From Diaminobutyricibacter sp. McL0608 (GTDB lineage: Bacteria > Actinomycetota > Actinomycetes > Actinomycetales > Microbacteriaceae), in the NCBI RefSeq assembly GCF_039613825.1, contig NZ_CP154826.1, forward strand, positions 3,906,001-3,970,000: DNA of 64,000 nucleotides, read 5' to 3'. A program made the translations under genes and the position numbers. The notes below the pieces were generated by a model that worked only from the letters and a program-made list of their open reading frames with translations, had not been told where the DNA came from and did no database searches. Shown piece by piece: positions 24,821 to 37,551 of the stretch; the first letter of the stretch is position 1, and every line of letters starts with the position of its first letter.

Positions 24821-25776
24821 CGTTCGTGCGTCTGGACCGTGCGGAGGAAGAGGTCTCCGACGGGTCCGTCGCCCAACCGGACCGCCCGAGAGGCCGGCTT
24901 CGTCGCCGGCCCCTCGGGGGTCCTCGTTGGGTAGGGTGGGCCTTCGTTCTGCCGGGGCTCATCGGGCTGGCGGTTTTCATCGTCATCCCCCAGGTCGCCT
25001 CGCTGATCTTGGGATTCTCGAACTCGACCCTGCTCGGGGGCACCCAGTTCACCGGGACGGAGAACTACGTCCGGCTGCTGCACGACCCGCAGTTCCTCAA
25101 CAGCGTTCTCGTGACGGCGATCTTCGTGCTCGTCTATGTCCCGGCGAATATCGCGATCTCGATGGCGATGGCCCTCTGGCTGAAGACCCGTATCGCGGGC
25201 CGCAACTGGCTCCGCGTGATCTTCCTGATCCCGGCGCTGTCGCCGATGGTGGCGAACGCCGCGGTCTTCCGTCTGCTGTTCCAGAAGGACGGAGCCGTCA
25301 ACCAGATGCTGGCGGGGATCGGACTCGGCCCCATCCCCTGGCTCAGCGACGGGAATTGGGCGCTCGCCACCGTGATCGGCGTCTCGCTCTGGCAGTCGTT
25401 CGGGTACAACATGATCGTGCTCGGTGCTGGTATCGACTCGATCAGCCCCGACGTCATCGCGGCGTCGCGGATCGACGGGGCGGGCCGGTTCCGGCGCTTG
25501 TTCTCGATCACGCTGCCGTTGGTCAGCCCAGCCCTGTTCTTCACCACGGTGCTGACCGTGATCGGCGCGTGGCAGACCTTCGCCCAGGCCTACGTGATCA
25601 CGGGTGGGGGCCCCGGCAACAGCACGATGACGATCATGCTGTACCTCTATCAGACCGCCTTCACGAACAACCAGCTCGGCTATGCGTCGGCCATCGCCAC
25701 CGTGCTGTTCGTGATCATCGCGATCTTCACGCTGTTCCAACTCTGGGGGCAGAGGAAGTGGGTCCACTATGACTGA
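24817..25776 (+). CDS. Carbohydrate ABC transporter permease (MalF type)
   Basis: 319 aa with six membrane helices after a charged ~35-residue N-terminus rich in Arg/Pro. The EAA loop is AASRIDGAGRFRRLFSITLP, around residues 212-231, which docks the ATPase. The start overlaps the binding-protein stop (ATGA) and its own end overlaps the next permease by 8 bp. It forms the membrane channel with the following protein. Confidence 0.93.
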   Translation: MTFVRLDRAEEEVSDGSVAQPDRPRGRLRRRPLGGPRWVGWAFVLPGLIGLAVFIVIPQVASLILGFSNSTLLGGTQFTGTENYVRLLHDPQFLNSVLVTAIFVLVYVPANIAISMAMALWLKTRIAGRNWLRVIFLIPALSPMVANAAVFRLLFQKDGAVNQMLAGIGLGPIPWLSDGNWALATVIGVSLWQSFGYNMIVLGAGIDSISPDVIAASRIDGAGRFRRLFSITLPLVSPALFFTTVLTVIGAWQTFAQAYVITGGGPGNSTMTIMLYLYQTAFTNNQLGYASAIATVLFVIIAIFTLFQLWGQRKWVHYD

Positions 25777-26638
25777 GCACCAACTACCAGCCTCGGGTTC
25801 GCACTGGCGTCGCCGGGGACGGACCGTCGGGTTCGCCGCCAACACCACGGCGGCGTGGCTGTTCGCGCTCGTGTTCTCGTTCCCGCTGATCTGGACCTTC
25901 TTCACCGCGCTGAAGCCGGCGAACGAGGTGTTCGCCGCGCAGGTCAGCTTCATCGGCTCGAAGGTCCTCTGGTCCAACTTCGTAGACGCGTGGACCGAAG
26001 TCGACTTCGGTCGCCTGCTCCTGAACAGCCTGATCGTAGCCGCCATCTCGACCGTGCTGACGCTGGTCGTCGCGACCCTCACGGCATTCGCGTTCGCGAG
26101 GCTGCGGTTCCCGGGCCGAAGCGCCGTCTTCCTGCTGTTCGTCATCACGCTGACTCTGCCGAGCGAGGTCGCCGTCGTGCCCCTGTTCCTCGGCTTCGAC
26201 CACGCGGGGCTCGCGGACACCTGGGTGGCTCTGATCTTGCCAGGCCTGTTCGGAGCCTTCGGAGCGTTTCTGCTCCGGCAGTTCATGCTCCAGATCCCTG
26301 CGGAGCTGGAGGAGGCCGCTCGGCTCGACGGAGCGTCCACCTGGCGCATCCTCATCAGCGTCATCGTCCCGCTCGTTCGACCGGCGCTGTCGGTGCTGGC
26401 GATCTTCGCCTTCCTGGGCAGCTGGAACAGCTTTCTGTGGCCGCTGATCATCCTCAACAGCGCGGAAAAGTGGACGATCCCCATCGGGATCGCCGGGTTC
26501 ACGACCCAGACCGGAACGCAATGGCAGCTGCTGATGGCGGCGTGCGTGATGACGATCGCTCCCGTGGTGATCGTGGTCGCCTTCGCCCAGAGACAACTGG
26601 TGGCCGCGATCGGCGCGGGCGCCTTCGGCGGCCGTTGA
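25769..26638 (+). CDS. Carbohydrate ABC transporter permease (MalG type)
   Basis: 289 aa with six helices. Motifs are FSFPLIWTFFTALKP near the start and the EAA loop EEAARLDGASTWRILISVIVP at ~183-203 (cited as EEAARLDGAS). It overlaps the MalF-type gene by 8 bp and is followed 20 bp later by the GH29 gene, so import and hydrolysis are probably in one transcript. Confidence 0.93.
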   Translation: MTEHQLPASGSHWRRRGRTVGFAANTTAAWLFALVFSFPLIWTFFTALKPANEVFAAQVSFIGSKVLWSNFVDAWTEVDFGRLLLNSLIVAAISTVLTLVVATLTAFAFARLRFPGRSAVFLLFVITLTLPSEVAVVPLFLGFDHAGLADTWVALILPGLFGAFGAFLLRQFMLQIPAELEEAARLDGASTWRILISVIVPLVRPALSVLAIFAFLGSWNSFLWPLIILNSAEKWTIPIGIAGFTTQTGTQWQLLMAACVMTIAPVVIVVAFAQRQLVAAIGAGAFGGR

Positions 26639-26658
26639 GCCGCGACGGATGGAGACAT

Positions 26659-28209
26659 GTGAACCTCGAACCACTTGACACCACCACCCTGCCGGCGCCG
26701 GTCGACGTGTCGGACAACCGTACGGCGCTCGCGATGGTGGATGCCGTCATCGAGGCCGGGCCGTACGACGCCACCTGGGACTCGCTGTCCCGCTATCGCG
26801 CTCCGCAGTGGTACCGCGACGCCAAGTTCGGCATCTTCCTGCACTGGGGAGCCTTCTCGGTCCCGGCCTTTGGCAACGAGTGGTACCCCCGCACCATGTA
26901 CCGGCGCGGCACGCCCGCCTTCGACCACCACGTGGCGACATACGGACCGCACGACCGCTTCGGCTATAAGGACTTCCTTCCGCACTTCCGCATGGAGGGC
27001 TACGACCCGAAGGAGTGGGTCGCGCTGTTCAAGCGCGCGGGCGCGCAGTTCGTGGTGCCGGTCGCGGAGCATCACGACGGCTACGCGATGTACGACACTG
27101 CGCGCTCGCGCTGGAAGGTGACCCAGGTAGGCCCGGAGCGCGACGTGATGGGAGAGCTTTTCTCGGCGGTCGACCAGGCCTGGCTGATCACCGGCGCGTC
27201 GACCCACCGCGCGGAGCACTGGTTCTTCATGAACGGGGGAGCGGAGTTCGACTCCGACGTCCGCGATCCCGCCTACGCCGACCTGTACGGTCCCGCGCTG
27301 CGCAAGGAGATGAACCCCACCGAGCGGTTCCTGGAGGACTGGCTGCTGCGTACGGTCGAGATCATCGACTCCTACCGGCCGCAGATCCTGTACTTCGACA
27401 CCGGGATCGAGGAGCCCTCGTTCGAGCCCTACATTCGCAGACTCGCCGCGTACTACTACAACCGGGCGGCGGGGTGGGGGCGAGAGGTCGTCATCAACTA
27501 CAAGTGGGATTCGTTCGCGCCCGGTTCGGCGGTGCTGGACATCGAGCGCGGCACGATGGGCGGCATCCGGCCAGACGTCTGGCAGAACGACACGTCGGTG
27601 TCGCGGACCTCGTGGAGCTGGGTGGAGGGGCACGACTACAAGGACGCCTCGGAGCTCATCCAGGAGCTCGTCGATGTGGTCGCGAAGAACGGAAACCTAC
27701 TGCTCAACATCGGCCCCCGCCCCGACGGGACGATCCCCGAGGAGGAGGCCGCGCTGCTGGAGGCGGTCGGCGACTGGCTGGCCGTGCACGGCGAAGCGAT
27801 CTACGGCTCCAGCCCGTGGGCCGTGTTCGGCGAGGGACCCACGGCTCCCACCGCCGGATCGTTCACCGACGCCGCAGCGGCCGCATACACGGCGGAGGAC
27901 ATCCGCTTCACGAGGATGACCGAGGTCGGCCACGATTACGTCTACGGGATCGGGCTCGTGCGTCCGGAGGACGGCCTCATGCGGATCCGCAGCTTCGGCT
28001 CGGGCAGCCGGCTCGTCGACCGTCCGATCGTCGATGTGCGTGTCCTCGGCTCGCGGGAGCAGCCCGAGTGGACTCGCACCGGCGAGCACCTGGAGGTCGT
28101 GCTGCCCGACTCCGAAATCGCAGGGCCTGGCGGCGCGGTTGTGCGGATCGAGTTGGCGCCGGAGGCTGTCGAGACGCGTATCGACTTCTTCCACGGCCTG
28201 AACATCTAG
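26659..28209 (+). CDS. GH29 alpha-L-fucosidase, cytoplasmic
   Basis: 516 aa from a GTG at 26659 with GGATGGAG upstream. GH29 catalytic barrel (~45-390): WYRDAKFGIFLHWGAFSVPA, cited as KFGIFLHWG, YAMYDT, STHRAEHW, and nucleophile Asp247 in LYFDTGIEE; LLLNIGPRPDGTIP closes the barrel. A C-terminal beta domain (~400-516) follows. No signal peptide is present, so it should act on imported fucosides inside the cell. It releases L-fucose, matching the FucU mutarotase and dehydrogenases downstream. Glu251/252 near the nucleophile may include the acid/base but this is not certain. Confidence 0.92.
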   Translation: MNLEPLDTTTLPAPVDVSDNRTALAMVDAVIEAGPYDATWDSLSRYRAPQWYRDAKFGIFLHWGAFSVPAFGNEWYPRTMYRRGTPAFDHHVATYGPHDRFGYKDFLPHFRMEGYDPKEWVALFKRAGAQFVVPVAEHHDGYAMYDTARSRWKVTQVGPERDVMGELFSAVDQAWLITGASTHRAEHWFFMNGGAEFDSDVRDPAYADLYGPALRKEMNPTERFLEDWLLRTVEIIDSYRPQILYFDTGIEEPSFEPYIRRLAAYYYNRAAGWGREVVINYKWDSFAPGSAVLDIERGTMGGIRPDVWQNDTSVSRTSWSWVEGHDYKDASELIQELVDVVAKNGNLLLNIGPRPDGTIPEEEAALLEAVGDWLAVHGEAIYGSSPWAVFGEGPTAPTAGSFTDAAAAAYTAEDIRFTRMTEVGHDYVYGIGLVRPEDGLMRIRSFGSGSRLVDRPIVDVRVLGSREQPEWTRTGEHLEVVLPDSEIAGPGGAVVRIELAPEAVETRIDFFHGLNI

Positions 28210-28214
28210 CGGCG

Positions 28215-29210
28215 ATGCGAGCCTTCGTGATGGACGGGCCCGGCCGCGGCTCGGTCGTCGAGGTGCCCGATCCGCGGGTCGGAGACTACGACGCCGAGGT
28301 CGAGATGTTGTGGTGCGGGGTGTGTTCGAGCACGGACAAGATGTTGCGCGCCGGCACCTTCCGCGGCGGAGTCTCCTACCCGAGCATCCTGGGCCACGAG
28401 TCGGTGGGCCGCGTGACGGCGGTCGGCTCCGGGGTGCGCCATCTCACGATCGGCGACATCGTCACGCGGCCGGCCGCCTACGCGACGGAGTCAGCGCCCA
28501 TCGCGATGCACTGGGGTGGATTCGCGGAGCGCGGCGTCGTCCACGACGTCCGTGCGGAGGCAGAGGATCGGGGCGTCAGTGCGGGCGTGGCGCCTTGGGT
28601 GCGGCTCGCGCCCGAGACCGACCCGGTTTCGGCAGCGCTCGCGATCAGTCTCAGCGAGACGTTCAGCGTCGCCTGCCGGGAGGACCTGCTGGGTGCGAGG
28701 GTCGTCGTCACCGGCACAGGCGTTGCGGGCCTCTCGCTCATGCGGTACGCCGCACTGCTCGGCGCAGCCCAGGTCATCGGCGTTGGACGCCGGCCCGGGA
28801 GGCTCGAGGCGGCGAAGCGTGCCGGGGCGACGGAGACCCTGCTCGCCGACGACGCCGCTGGTGAGCTCAGGCGACGCCACGACGCCGACATCGTGTTCGA
28901 AGCCTCCGGCCAGGCGTCGATGGTCGATCTCGAGTGCGGCTGGCTCCGCCCGGGTGGTCGGCTCGTCGTTTACAGCGCCCCGGAGGGCACCGCAGACCTT
29001 GACCTCATGGCGGCCCCGCGCGACGTGACCCTCCGCGTCGCATCCACCAATGAAACCGCTGTGCTGCCGAACATCGTTCAGCTCGTGCAGTCGGGCTACC
29101 TCGCCGTCGACACCTACGTCACCCACCGCGTCGACCTTCCGGACATCGCAGTCGCTTTCGATGCGATCGAGCACGGTGAAGTCGTCAAAGCGATGGTGCG
29201 GCTCCACTGA
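28215..29210 (+). CDS. Zinc-containing alcohol dehydrogenase-like oxidoreductase
   Basis: 331 aa of the medium-chain dehydrogenase family. Catalytic zinc ligands are Cys37 (WCGVCSSTD), His61 and Glu62 (GHESVG). The Rossmann motif is VTGTGVAGLSL (~166-176). The four-cysteine structural zinc loop is missing, as in several sugar/polyol subfamilies. The ATG is five bases after the GH29 stop. It may oxidise L-fucose or a derived polyol; alternatively it is a general carbonyl reductase. Substrate is inferred from neighbours only. Confidence 0.88.
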   Translation: MRAFVMDGPGRGSVVEVPDPRVGDYDAEVEMLWCGVCSSTDKMLRAGTFRGGVSYPSILGHESVGRVTAVGSGVRHLTIGDIVTRPAAYATESAPIAMHWGGFAERGVVHDVRAEAEDRGVSAGVAPWVRLAPETDPVSAALAISLSETFSVACREDLLGARVVVTGTGVAGLSLMRYAALLGAAQVIGVGRRPGRLEAAKRAGATETLLADDAAGELRRRHDADIVFEASGQASMVDLECGWLRPGGRLVVYSAPEGTADLDLMAAPRDVTLRVASTNETAVLPNIVQLVQSGYLAVDTYVTHRVDLPDIAVAFDAIEHGEVVKAMVRLH

Positions 29211-29263
29211 AGCGCCGTCCGCCGAGCCGCACACCCCTGAACCGAATGAAACGGAGAACACAC

Positions 29264-30322
29264 ATGATCACGATCGACAGCGTGCCGAAACGACGCCTCG
29301 CGAGCGGGGCAGAGATGCCTGCGATCGGAGTGGGGACCTTCGGGTCCGACCACTACCAGGCGGGAGAGGTGGCCGCCGCCGTCGGCGGCGCGATCCGGGC
29401 CGGGTACCGCCTGATCGACTGCGCGTCGGTGTACGGCAACGAGGCGCAGGTCGGCGCTGTCCTTCAGGAGGCCATCGCCGGCGGTGTGCCCCGCGACGAA
29501 CTCTTCGTCATGTCGAAGGTGTGGAACGATGCGCACGAGCCGCACGCGGCGATCGCCTCAGTCCGGCGGTCGCTGCGTGACCTTCGACTCGACGTGCTCG
29601 ACGCGGTGTTCGTGCACTGGCCGTTCCCGAACTCCCACGCGCCGTTCGCCGATGCGGCTGACCGCGACCCGGATGCACGCCCCTACATCCACGAGGAGTA
29701 CATGGCACTCTGGCACGCGCTGGAGGGACTCGTCGACGAGGGAGTCGTGCGGCACCTCGGGACCTCGAACGTCACCATCCCGAAGCTCACGGCGATCCTC
29801 GCCGATGCGCGGATCGCACCGGCGTTGAACGAGATGGAACTGCACCCGTGCTTCCAGCAGCCCGAGCTCTTCCGGTTCTGCCTCGATCACGGGATCCAGC
29901 CGGTGGGCTACTCGCCCCTGGGCTCGCCGTCGCGGCCAGAACGCGACCGCGTCGTCTCGGACGTCTCCGACATGGAGCATCCCGTCGTGGTCTCGATCGC
30001 CCGCGCTCACGGAGTGCATCCGGCTTTGATCTGCCTGAAGTGGGCGGTTCAACGTGGACAGGTCCCGATCCCGTTCTCGGTGAAGGAGTCGCAGTTCGTC
30101 GCCAACCTTCGGGCCGTGACCGAGGACCCGCTGACTCCCGCCGAGCTCGAGGAGCTGCGATCGGCGGAACAGAACAACCGCCTCATCAAGGGCCAGGTGT
30201 TCCTGTGGCCCGGCGCCGGCAGCTGGCTCGACCTGTGGGACGTCGACGGCACGATCCCCGGCTGGGACGGCTACGCCGCAGATCGCGCGTCCGGCCGCGC
30301 AGAAGTGGAGGTGACCGCATGA
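29264..30322 (+). CDS. Aldo/keto reductase
   Basis: 352 aa; the ATG at 29264 has ACGGAG upstream and is preferred to one at 29246. The (beta/alpha)8 AKR tetrad is complete: Asp52 (LIDCASVYGNE), Tyr57, Lys85 (VMSKVW) and His118 (FVHWPFP). IPFSVKESQF and the ~40-residue C-terminal loop (VFLWPGAGSWLDLWD) fit the fold. It uses NADPH to reduce or NAD(P)+ to oxidise a sugar carbonyl. The stop overlaps the FucU start (ATGA), which points to L-fucose or a similar 6-deoxy sugar. Confidence 0.9.
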   Translation: MITIDSVPKRRLASGAEMPAIGVGTFGSDHYQAGEVAAAVGGAIRAGYRLIDCASVYGNEAQVGAVLQEAIAGGVPRDELFVMSKVWNDAHEPHAAIASVRRSLRDLRLDVLDAVFVHWPFPNSHAPFADAADRDPDARPYIHEEYMALWHALEGLVDEGVVRHLGTSNVTIPKLTAILADARIAPALNEMELHPCFQQPELFRFCLDHGIQPVGYSPLGSPSRPERDRVVSDVSDMEHPVVVSIARAHGVHPALICLKWAVQRGQVPIPFSVKESQFVANLRAVTEDPLTPAELEELRSAEQNNRLIKGQVFLWPGAGSWLDLWDVDGTIPGWDGYAADRASGRAEVEVTA

Positions 30323-30732
30323 TCACTGGCCCGCTCGTCCATCCTCCGCTCCTGGAGGCGCTCGCCTCGTCGGGCCACGGCTCCGGGGTGCTGATCGCTG
30401 ACGGGAACTACCCGTACCTGACCGCCACCGGCCCGGGGGTGCGCCTGATCCATCTCAATCTACGTCCTGGCCTGCTCGACGTCGCGTCGGTGCTGGAAGC
30501 CGTGCTCACCGTCGTCAACATCGAATCGGCGACCGTCATGCAGACCCCGCCCGGGGTCGCGGCCCCGGCGCAGGACGACTACGCACGAAGGCTGGGCGGG
30601 GACGTGCCCATGGAGAAGGTCGACCGGTTCGCGTTCTACGACCGGGTGCGCTCTCCGGACGTCGGCGTCGTCATCGCCACCGGGGACGAACGCCTGTACG
30701 GCAACCTGCTCCTGACTATCGGTCTGCGCTGA
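30319..30732 (+). CDS. RbsD/FucU-family sugar mutarotase
   Basis: 137 aa. RbsD/FucU core motifs: HPPLLEALASSGHGSGVLIADGNYP (cited as LASSGHG and ADGNYP, with the catalytic His), the DRFAFYDRVRS stretch, and GDERLYGNLLLTIGL at the end. These proteins interconvert anomers of fucose or ribose. The ATG overlaps the AKR stop. With the upstream GH29 fucosidase it strongly suggests that this transcript handles L-fucose; FucU is preferred over RbsD on that ground. Confidence 0.9.
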   Translation: MITGPLVHPPLLEALASSGHGSGVLIADGNYPYLTATGPGVRLIHLNLRPGLLDVASVLEAVLTVVNIESATVMQTPPGVAAPAQDDYARRLGGDVPMEKVDRFAFYDRVRSPDVGVVIATGDERLYGNLLLTIGLR

Positions 30733-30788
30733 CGCGGTAGAGCTTCCCGCCCGACCCTGCATAGCCACTACTGAGAGAAGCGGCCTGA

Positions 30789-34115
<3,327 letters not shown>

Positions 34116-34230
34116 CCGACGCGACGGCCGGCCGCACACTCTCCCACCGGCCACTTCGTGATCACGTGCGTCTCATACCCACAGTTTTCGCGTTGACCAC
34201 CCCACACCACCATCCCTGGAGATCATCCCC

Positions 34231-35859
34231 ATGGCATCCGCCTCGCTCCCCGTCATCACCATCGACGACCGCGTCACCGAATCGACCGTTCTCCCGCACG
34301 TCTGGAGCCTCTGTGCGGGCGCGGGGCGGGCCAATGAGGCGCTTCGCGCCGACTGGCAGCAGCAGTTCCGCGAGGCGGTCGACCGCCTCGGCTTCCGGTA
34401 CTTGCGCTTCCACGGCGTGTTCCACGACGACATGTTCGTGTACCGCGGTTCCTACGGCGGAGGCTTCGGGCCGGATGTGCCTCTCGAGACCCCGGTGCAC
34501 ACCTTCTCCTACGTGGACAAGGTGTTCGACTTCCTGATCGATCTGGGGGTACGGCCGTTCGTGGAGTTGGGCTTCATGCCGCGCGAGCTGGCCACCCAGA
34601 CCGAGACCGTGTTCTGGTGGGGTGCGCACTGCAGCCCGCCGAATGACATGGATCGTTGGGTGGAGCTGGTGGTGCGTTCGGTGGAGCATTGGGTCGAGCG
34701 CTATGGTCTCGCCGAGGTGCGCGAGTGGCGGTTCGAGGTCTGGAACGAGCCCAACCTGGTTCCGCATTTCTGGACCGGCACGAAGACCGAGTACTTCGAG
34801 CTGTACGCCCGAACGGTGCGGGCCATCAAGGCCATCGACCCCGAACTCAAGGTCGGCGGCCCGTCGACCAGCGTCTTCGTGCCAGACGACCGCTACGCGG
34901 GGGAGACCGAGGACCGCGCGGCCGAGCACGCCACCGCCGCGGCATCCGATCCGGATGCGCTCGACTGGCGACCGGTGTGGATCGAGGACTTCCTCGTCTG
35001 GTGCGCCGAGCGGCAGCTGCCGGTCGATTTCATCTCGACCCACCTCTACCCCACCGACTTCGCCTTCGGAGTCAACGGCGAGGCCGTCAGTCTCACCCGT
35101 TACGCGGATGCGACGCCGGACGACTTGACGTTGCTGCGGCGGCTGATCGGCGAGAGCGCCTATCCGGATGCGGAGGTGCATATCACCGAGTGGTCGAGCT
35201 CGCCGTCGAGCCGCGACCACATCCACGACACGGTGTTCGCGGCGACCTACATCACGCGGGCCTATCTCCGCTCCGGAGATCTGGCCGACTCCATCTCGTA
35301 CTGGACTTTCACCGACATCTTCGAGGAGGGCGGCGCCGGCCTGGGCCCGTTCCACGGCGGATTCGGCCTGGTGAACGAGCAGGGCATCCACAAGCCGACC
35401 TTCCACGCCTTCGCGATGCTGAACCGGCTGGGCGACCGGCTGATCGCCTCCACCGCGCGGGGCGTCGTCTCGCAGCACAGCGCGACGGGAAAGCTGGCCG
35501 CGCTCTTCTACAACTACCCCGACGACATGAACGACCGCTCGGTCGGCTCTCGCGCCTCCTACGAGGCGACGCGTGACTTGATGGGCATGGGGCCCGAGCA
35601 GCACGTGCGGCACATCATCGGCGGGCTGGAGCCGGGCGCCGTCTTCGCGGTCGAGGTTCTCGCGCCGGGGCACGGCGACGCGGCGGAGGCGTGGAGCGCC
35701 GTCGGTCAGCCCCTCAACCTCTCGCGTGCCCAGGCCGCCTATCTGCGCGAGCAGGGTGACGCCCTCCAGCGCCGGACCCTGGTCGCCTCGAAGAGCGGCA
35801 CCCTCGAGATCGACCTCGTCCTCGCCCCTTGGGCCGTGGCGTCGGTCTTCGCTCTCTAG
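34231..35859 (+). CDS. GH39 family glycoside hydrolase (beta-xylosidase-like)
   Basis: 542 aa. The GH39 barrel shows RFHGVFHDDM, the acid/base Glu173 in FEVWNEPNL, HLYPTDF, and nucleophile Glu320 in HITEWSSSPSSRD. A C-terminal beta-sandwich (~430-542) follows. No signal peptide. GH39 members are beta-xylosidases, iduronidases or act on plant glycosides; a beta-xylosidase role is the default. CCTGGAG lies 16-18 bp before the ATG, so the ribosome site is weak. The gene is convergent with the GH43 gene. Confidence 0.9.
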   Translation: MASASLPVITIDDRVTESTVLPHVWSLCAGAGRANEALRADWQQQFREAVDRLGFRYLRFHGVFHDDMFVYRGSYGGGFGPDVPLETPVHTFSYVDKVFDFLIDLGVRPFVELGFMPRELATQTETVFWWGAHCSPPNDMDRWVELVVRSVEHWVERYGLAEVREWRFEVWNEPNLVPHFWTGTKTEYFELYARTVRAIKAIDPELKVGGPSTSVFVPDDRYAGETEDRAAEHATAAASDPDALDWRPVWIEDFLVWCAERQLPVDFISTHLYPTDFAFGVNGEAVSLTRYADATPDDLTLLRRLIGESAYPDAEVHITEWSSSPSSRDHIHDTVFAATYITRAYLRSGDLADSISYWTFTDIFEEGGAGLGPFHGGFGLVNEQGIHKPTFHAFAMLNRLGDRLIASTARGVVSQHSATGKLAALFYNYPDDMNDRSVGSRASYEATRDLMGMGPEQHVRHIIGGLEPGAVFAVEVLAPGHGDAAEAWSAVGQPLNLSRAQAAYLREQGDALQRRTLVASKSGTLEIDLVLAPWAVASVFAL

Positions 35860-35943
35860 GCGCCGCGATGAGTGACACGGCGATCCAGTCGCCCGCCGGA
35901 TGTTTTGCGCCGCGCGGTGGCCGCGCCGACTGGCAGGTCGGAC

Positions 35944-37410
35944 TCAGTTCGATGCAAGATCGTCCCTGATGTCGGCCCAATCGTCTGCTCCGACGTACGA
36001 GAAGTCGCGGAGGGTGACGCTTCCCCGCACGGCCGAGACGCCGACGATGCGGCCGGTCATTCCGCCGGCGACCTCGGTCGACACAGAGCGTCCGTCGACC
36101 CGTGCCGTCTCGACGAATGCACCGTCCGCGACAACGCCGCCGACGATGTAGTCGGGGCCACGCGTCGTGTCGAAGGTCCCGCCTTCCATCGGCATCGTCC
36201 GGATGACGAGCTCGGCGCCATCGGGGAGTGGCCGTTCATCGAGTTCGATGCGATGGCCGCCGACCACCAGGATCGAACGGATCCGCCCAGATTCCAGTTC
36301 CAGTCGAAACTGGTGCTTCGTGTCGATCCGCAGGCAGAGGGCGGCTTCACCGTCGGTGTCGAGGCGCGCCCGAACAGAGCAGTACAGGCGATCCTGACGC
36401 CGGCCGACGAACCGGTCGACACCGTCGGCAGCCGACAGCGTCCATCCCGATTCCCCGACCGTGACGATGCGATCGGGAAACTCCTCAGTGCCGATCCAGG
36501 TGGTAGGAAGCGGACTCCCGGCACTGAGGTTCTCGATACTCGGAGCAGGGCGCGGCGAGATCGGTTCGCCCACCACAGGCCAGTCGTCGACCCAGTGCAC
36601 CTCGGACGCGAACGACTCACGCCCGAGCACGTGCCATTCCGGGCTGCTCCCTCGCGGACGCACACCGAGATAGACGATCGCCCACTCGTCGTCGCCGATC
36701 TCGACGATGTCGGAATGCCCGGTGCTCTGCACGGGTGAGTCGGAGCCGCGACGCGTGAGGATCGGGTTGCGCGGGTTGCCTTCGAACGGGCCCATCGCTG
36801 ACGGCCCTCGGGCGATGGTCACCGCGTGACCACGCTCGGTACCGCCTTCGGCGATGACGAGGTACCAGTATTCGCCACGCTGGAAGAGGTGGGGTCCTTC
36901 GGGGAACTTTCCGCCGGTCCCGGACCAGAGCGACCGGAACGGGGAGAGGAGCTCGCCCGTTTCCGGATCGATCTCGACCTGCTGAATGCCTCCCCGGGAG
37001 GCGAAGGTGACGAGACACCGCCCGTCCGCGTCCCAGGCGATGTCGGGGTCGATTCCCTCGATCTCAGGGATGCGAATGGCCTCCGACCAGGGGCCGGCCG
37101 CGTTCTCCGCGGAGACGAGGACCTGCCCTTGTGCGTCGGCGACGTTGGTGGTGATCATCCAGAATCGTCCGTCGTGGTGACGAAGGGTCGGTGCGAAGAT
37201 GCCGCCGGAGGGACCGGTACCGGCTAACGGGAGCTGGTCGGGCGTGTTCAGCGCATGGCCGATCAGCGTCCAGTCGCGAAAGTCGGTGGATGCATGGATG
37301 GGCACCCCGGGCGCGTATTCGAAGGTCGAGTTCGCCAGGTAGAAGGTGCCGTCGACGGCACAGACGGAGGGATCCGGATGGAATCCCGCGATGATCGGAG
37401 TCTGGTTCAC
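35944..37410 (-). CDS. GH43 family glycoside hydrolase (beta-xylosidase/alpha-L-arabinofuranosidase)
   Basis: 488 aa from a GTG at 37410; an ATG at 37449 would add 13 residues not expected in the family. The five-bladed propeller (~1-300) has the catalytic base Asp13 (GFHPDPSV), pKa modulator Asp123 (GIDPDIAWD) and general acid Glu171 (PEGPHLF). A C-terminal beta-sandwich of the DUF1349/xylosidase type (~310-488) follows. No signal peptide. It removes terminal xylose or arabinose in the cytoplasm. An inverted repeat upstream (37422-37441) may be its operator. Confidence 0.9.
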   Translation of the reverse strand: MNQTPIIAGFHPDPSVCAVDGTFYLANSTFEYAPGVPIHASTDFRDWTLIGHALNTPDQLPLAGTGPSGGIFAPTLRHHDGRFWMITTNVADAQGQVLVSAENAAGPWSEAIRIPEIEGIDPDIAWDADGRCLVTFASRGGIQQVEIDPETGELLSPFRSLWSGTGGKFPEGPHLFQRGEYWYLVIAEGGTERGHAVTIARGPSAMGPFEGNPRNPILTRRGSDSPVQSTGHSDIVEIGDDEWAIVYLGVRPRGSSPEWHVLGRESFASEVHWVDDWPVVGEPISPRPAPSIENLSAGSPLPTTWIGTEEFPDRIVTVGESGWTLSAADGVDRFVGRRQDRLYCSVRARLDTDGEAALCLRIDTKHQFRLELESGRIRSILVVGGHRIELDERPLPDGAELVIRTMPMEGGTFDTTRGPDYIVGGVVADGAFVETARVDGRSVSTEVAGGMTGRIVGVSAVRGSVTLRDFSYVGADDWADIRDDLASN

Positions 37411-37421
37411 ACGAGTAATCT

Positions 37422-37441
37422 TAGGTTGAAAAAGAACCAAA
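37422..37441. promoter_or_regulatory. Possible operator between GH43 and MFS genes
   Basis: An imperfect inverted repeat, TAGGTT-N7-AACCAA (GGTT/AACC perfect core), directly upstream of the GH43 start and in the 141-bp divergent gap with the MFS gene. The regulator is not known. Confidence 0.35.
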
Positions 37442-37551
37442 GTGTGCATAGAATCGACATGACGTCGGGGCCACCAGCCCGTTCCTCACCGTGACGCTGC
37501 GGCGGGGGCACAAACTGTCGCGTCGATTGCCCGATCGTTCGGGCTTCGCGT

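Noticed and set aside
24034-27633. Very long minus-strand open frame (about 1200 codons)
   Set aside because: It is antisense to the binding protein, two permeases and GH29 gene, which have clear domains and ribosome sites. The translation is low-complexity and typical of the mirror frame in high-GC DNA.
34231-35859. GH39 protein as a glucosylceramidase or GH30 enzyme
   Set aside because: The order and context of WNEPN and the downstream TEWSSSPSSRD nucleophile segment fit GH39 better.
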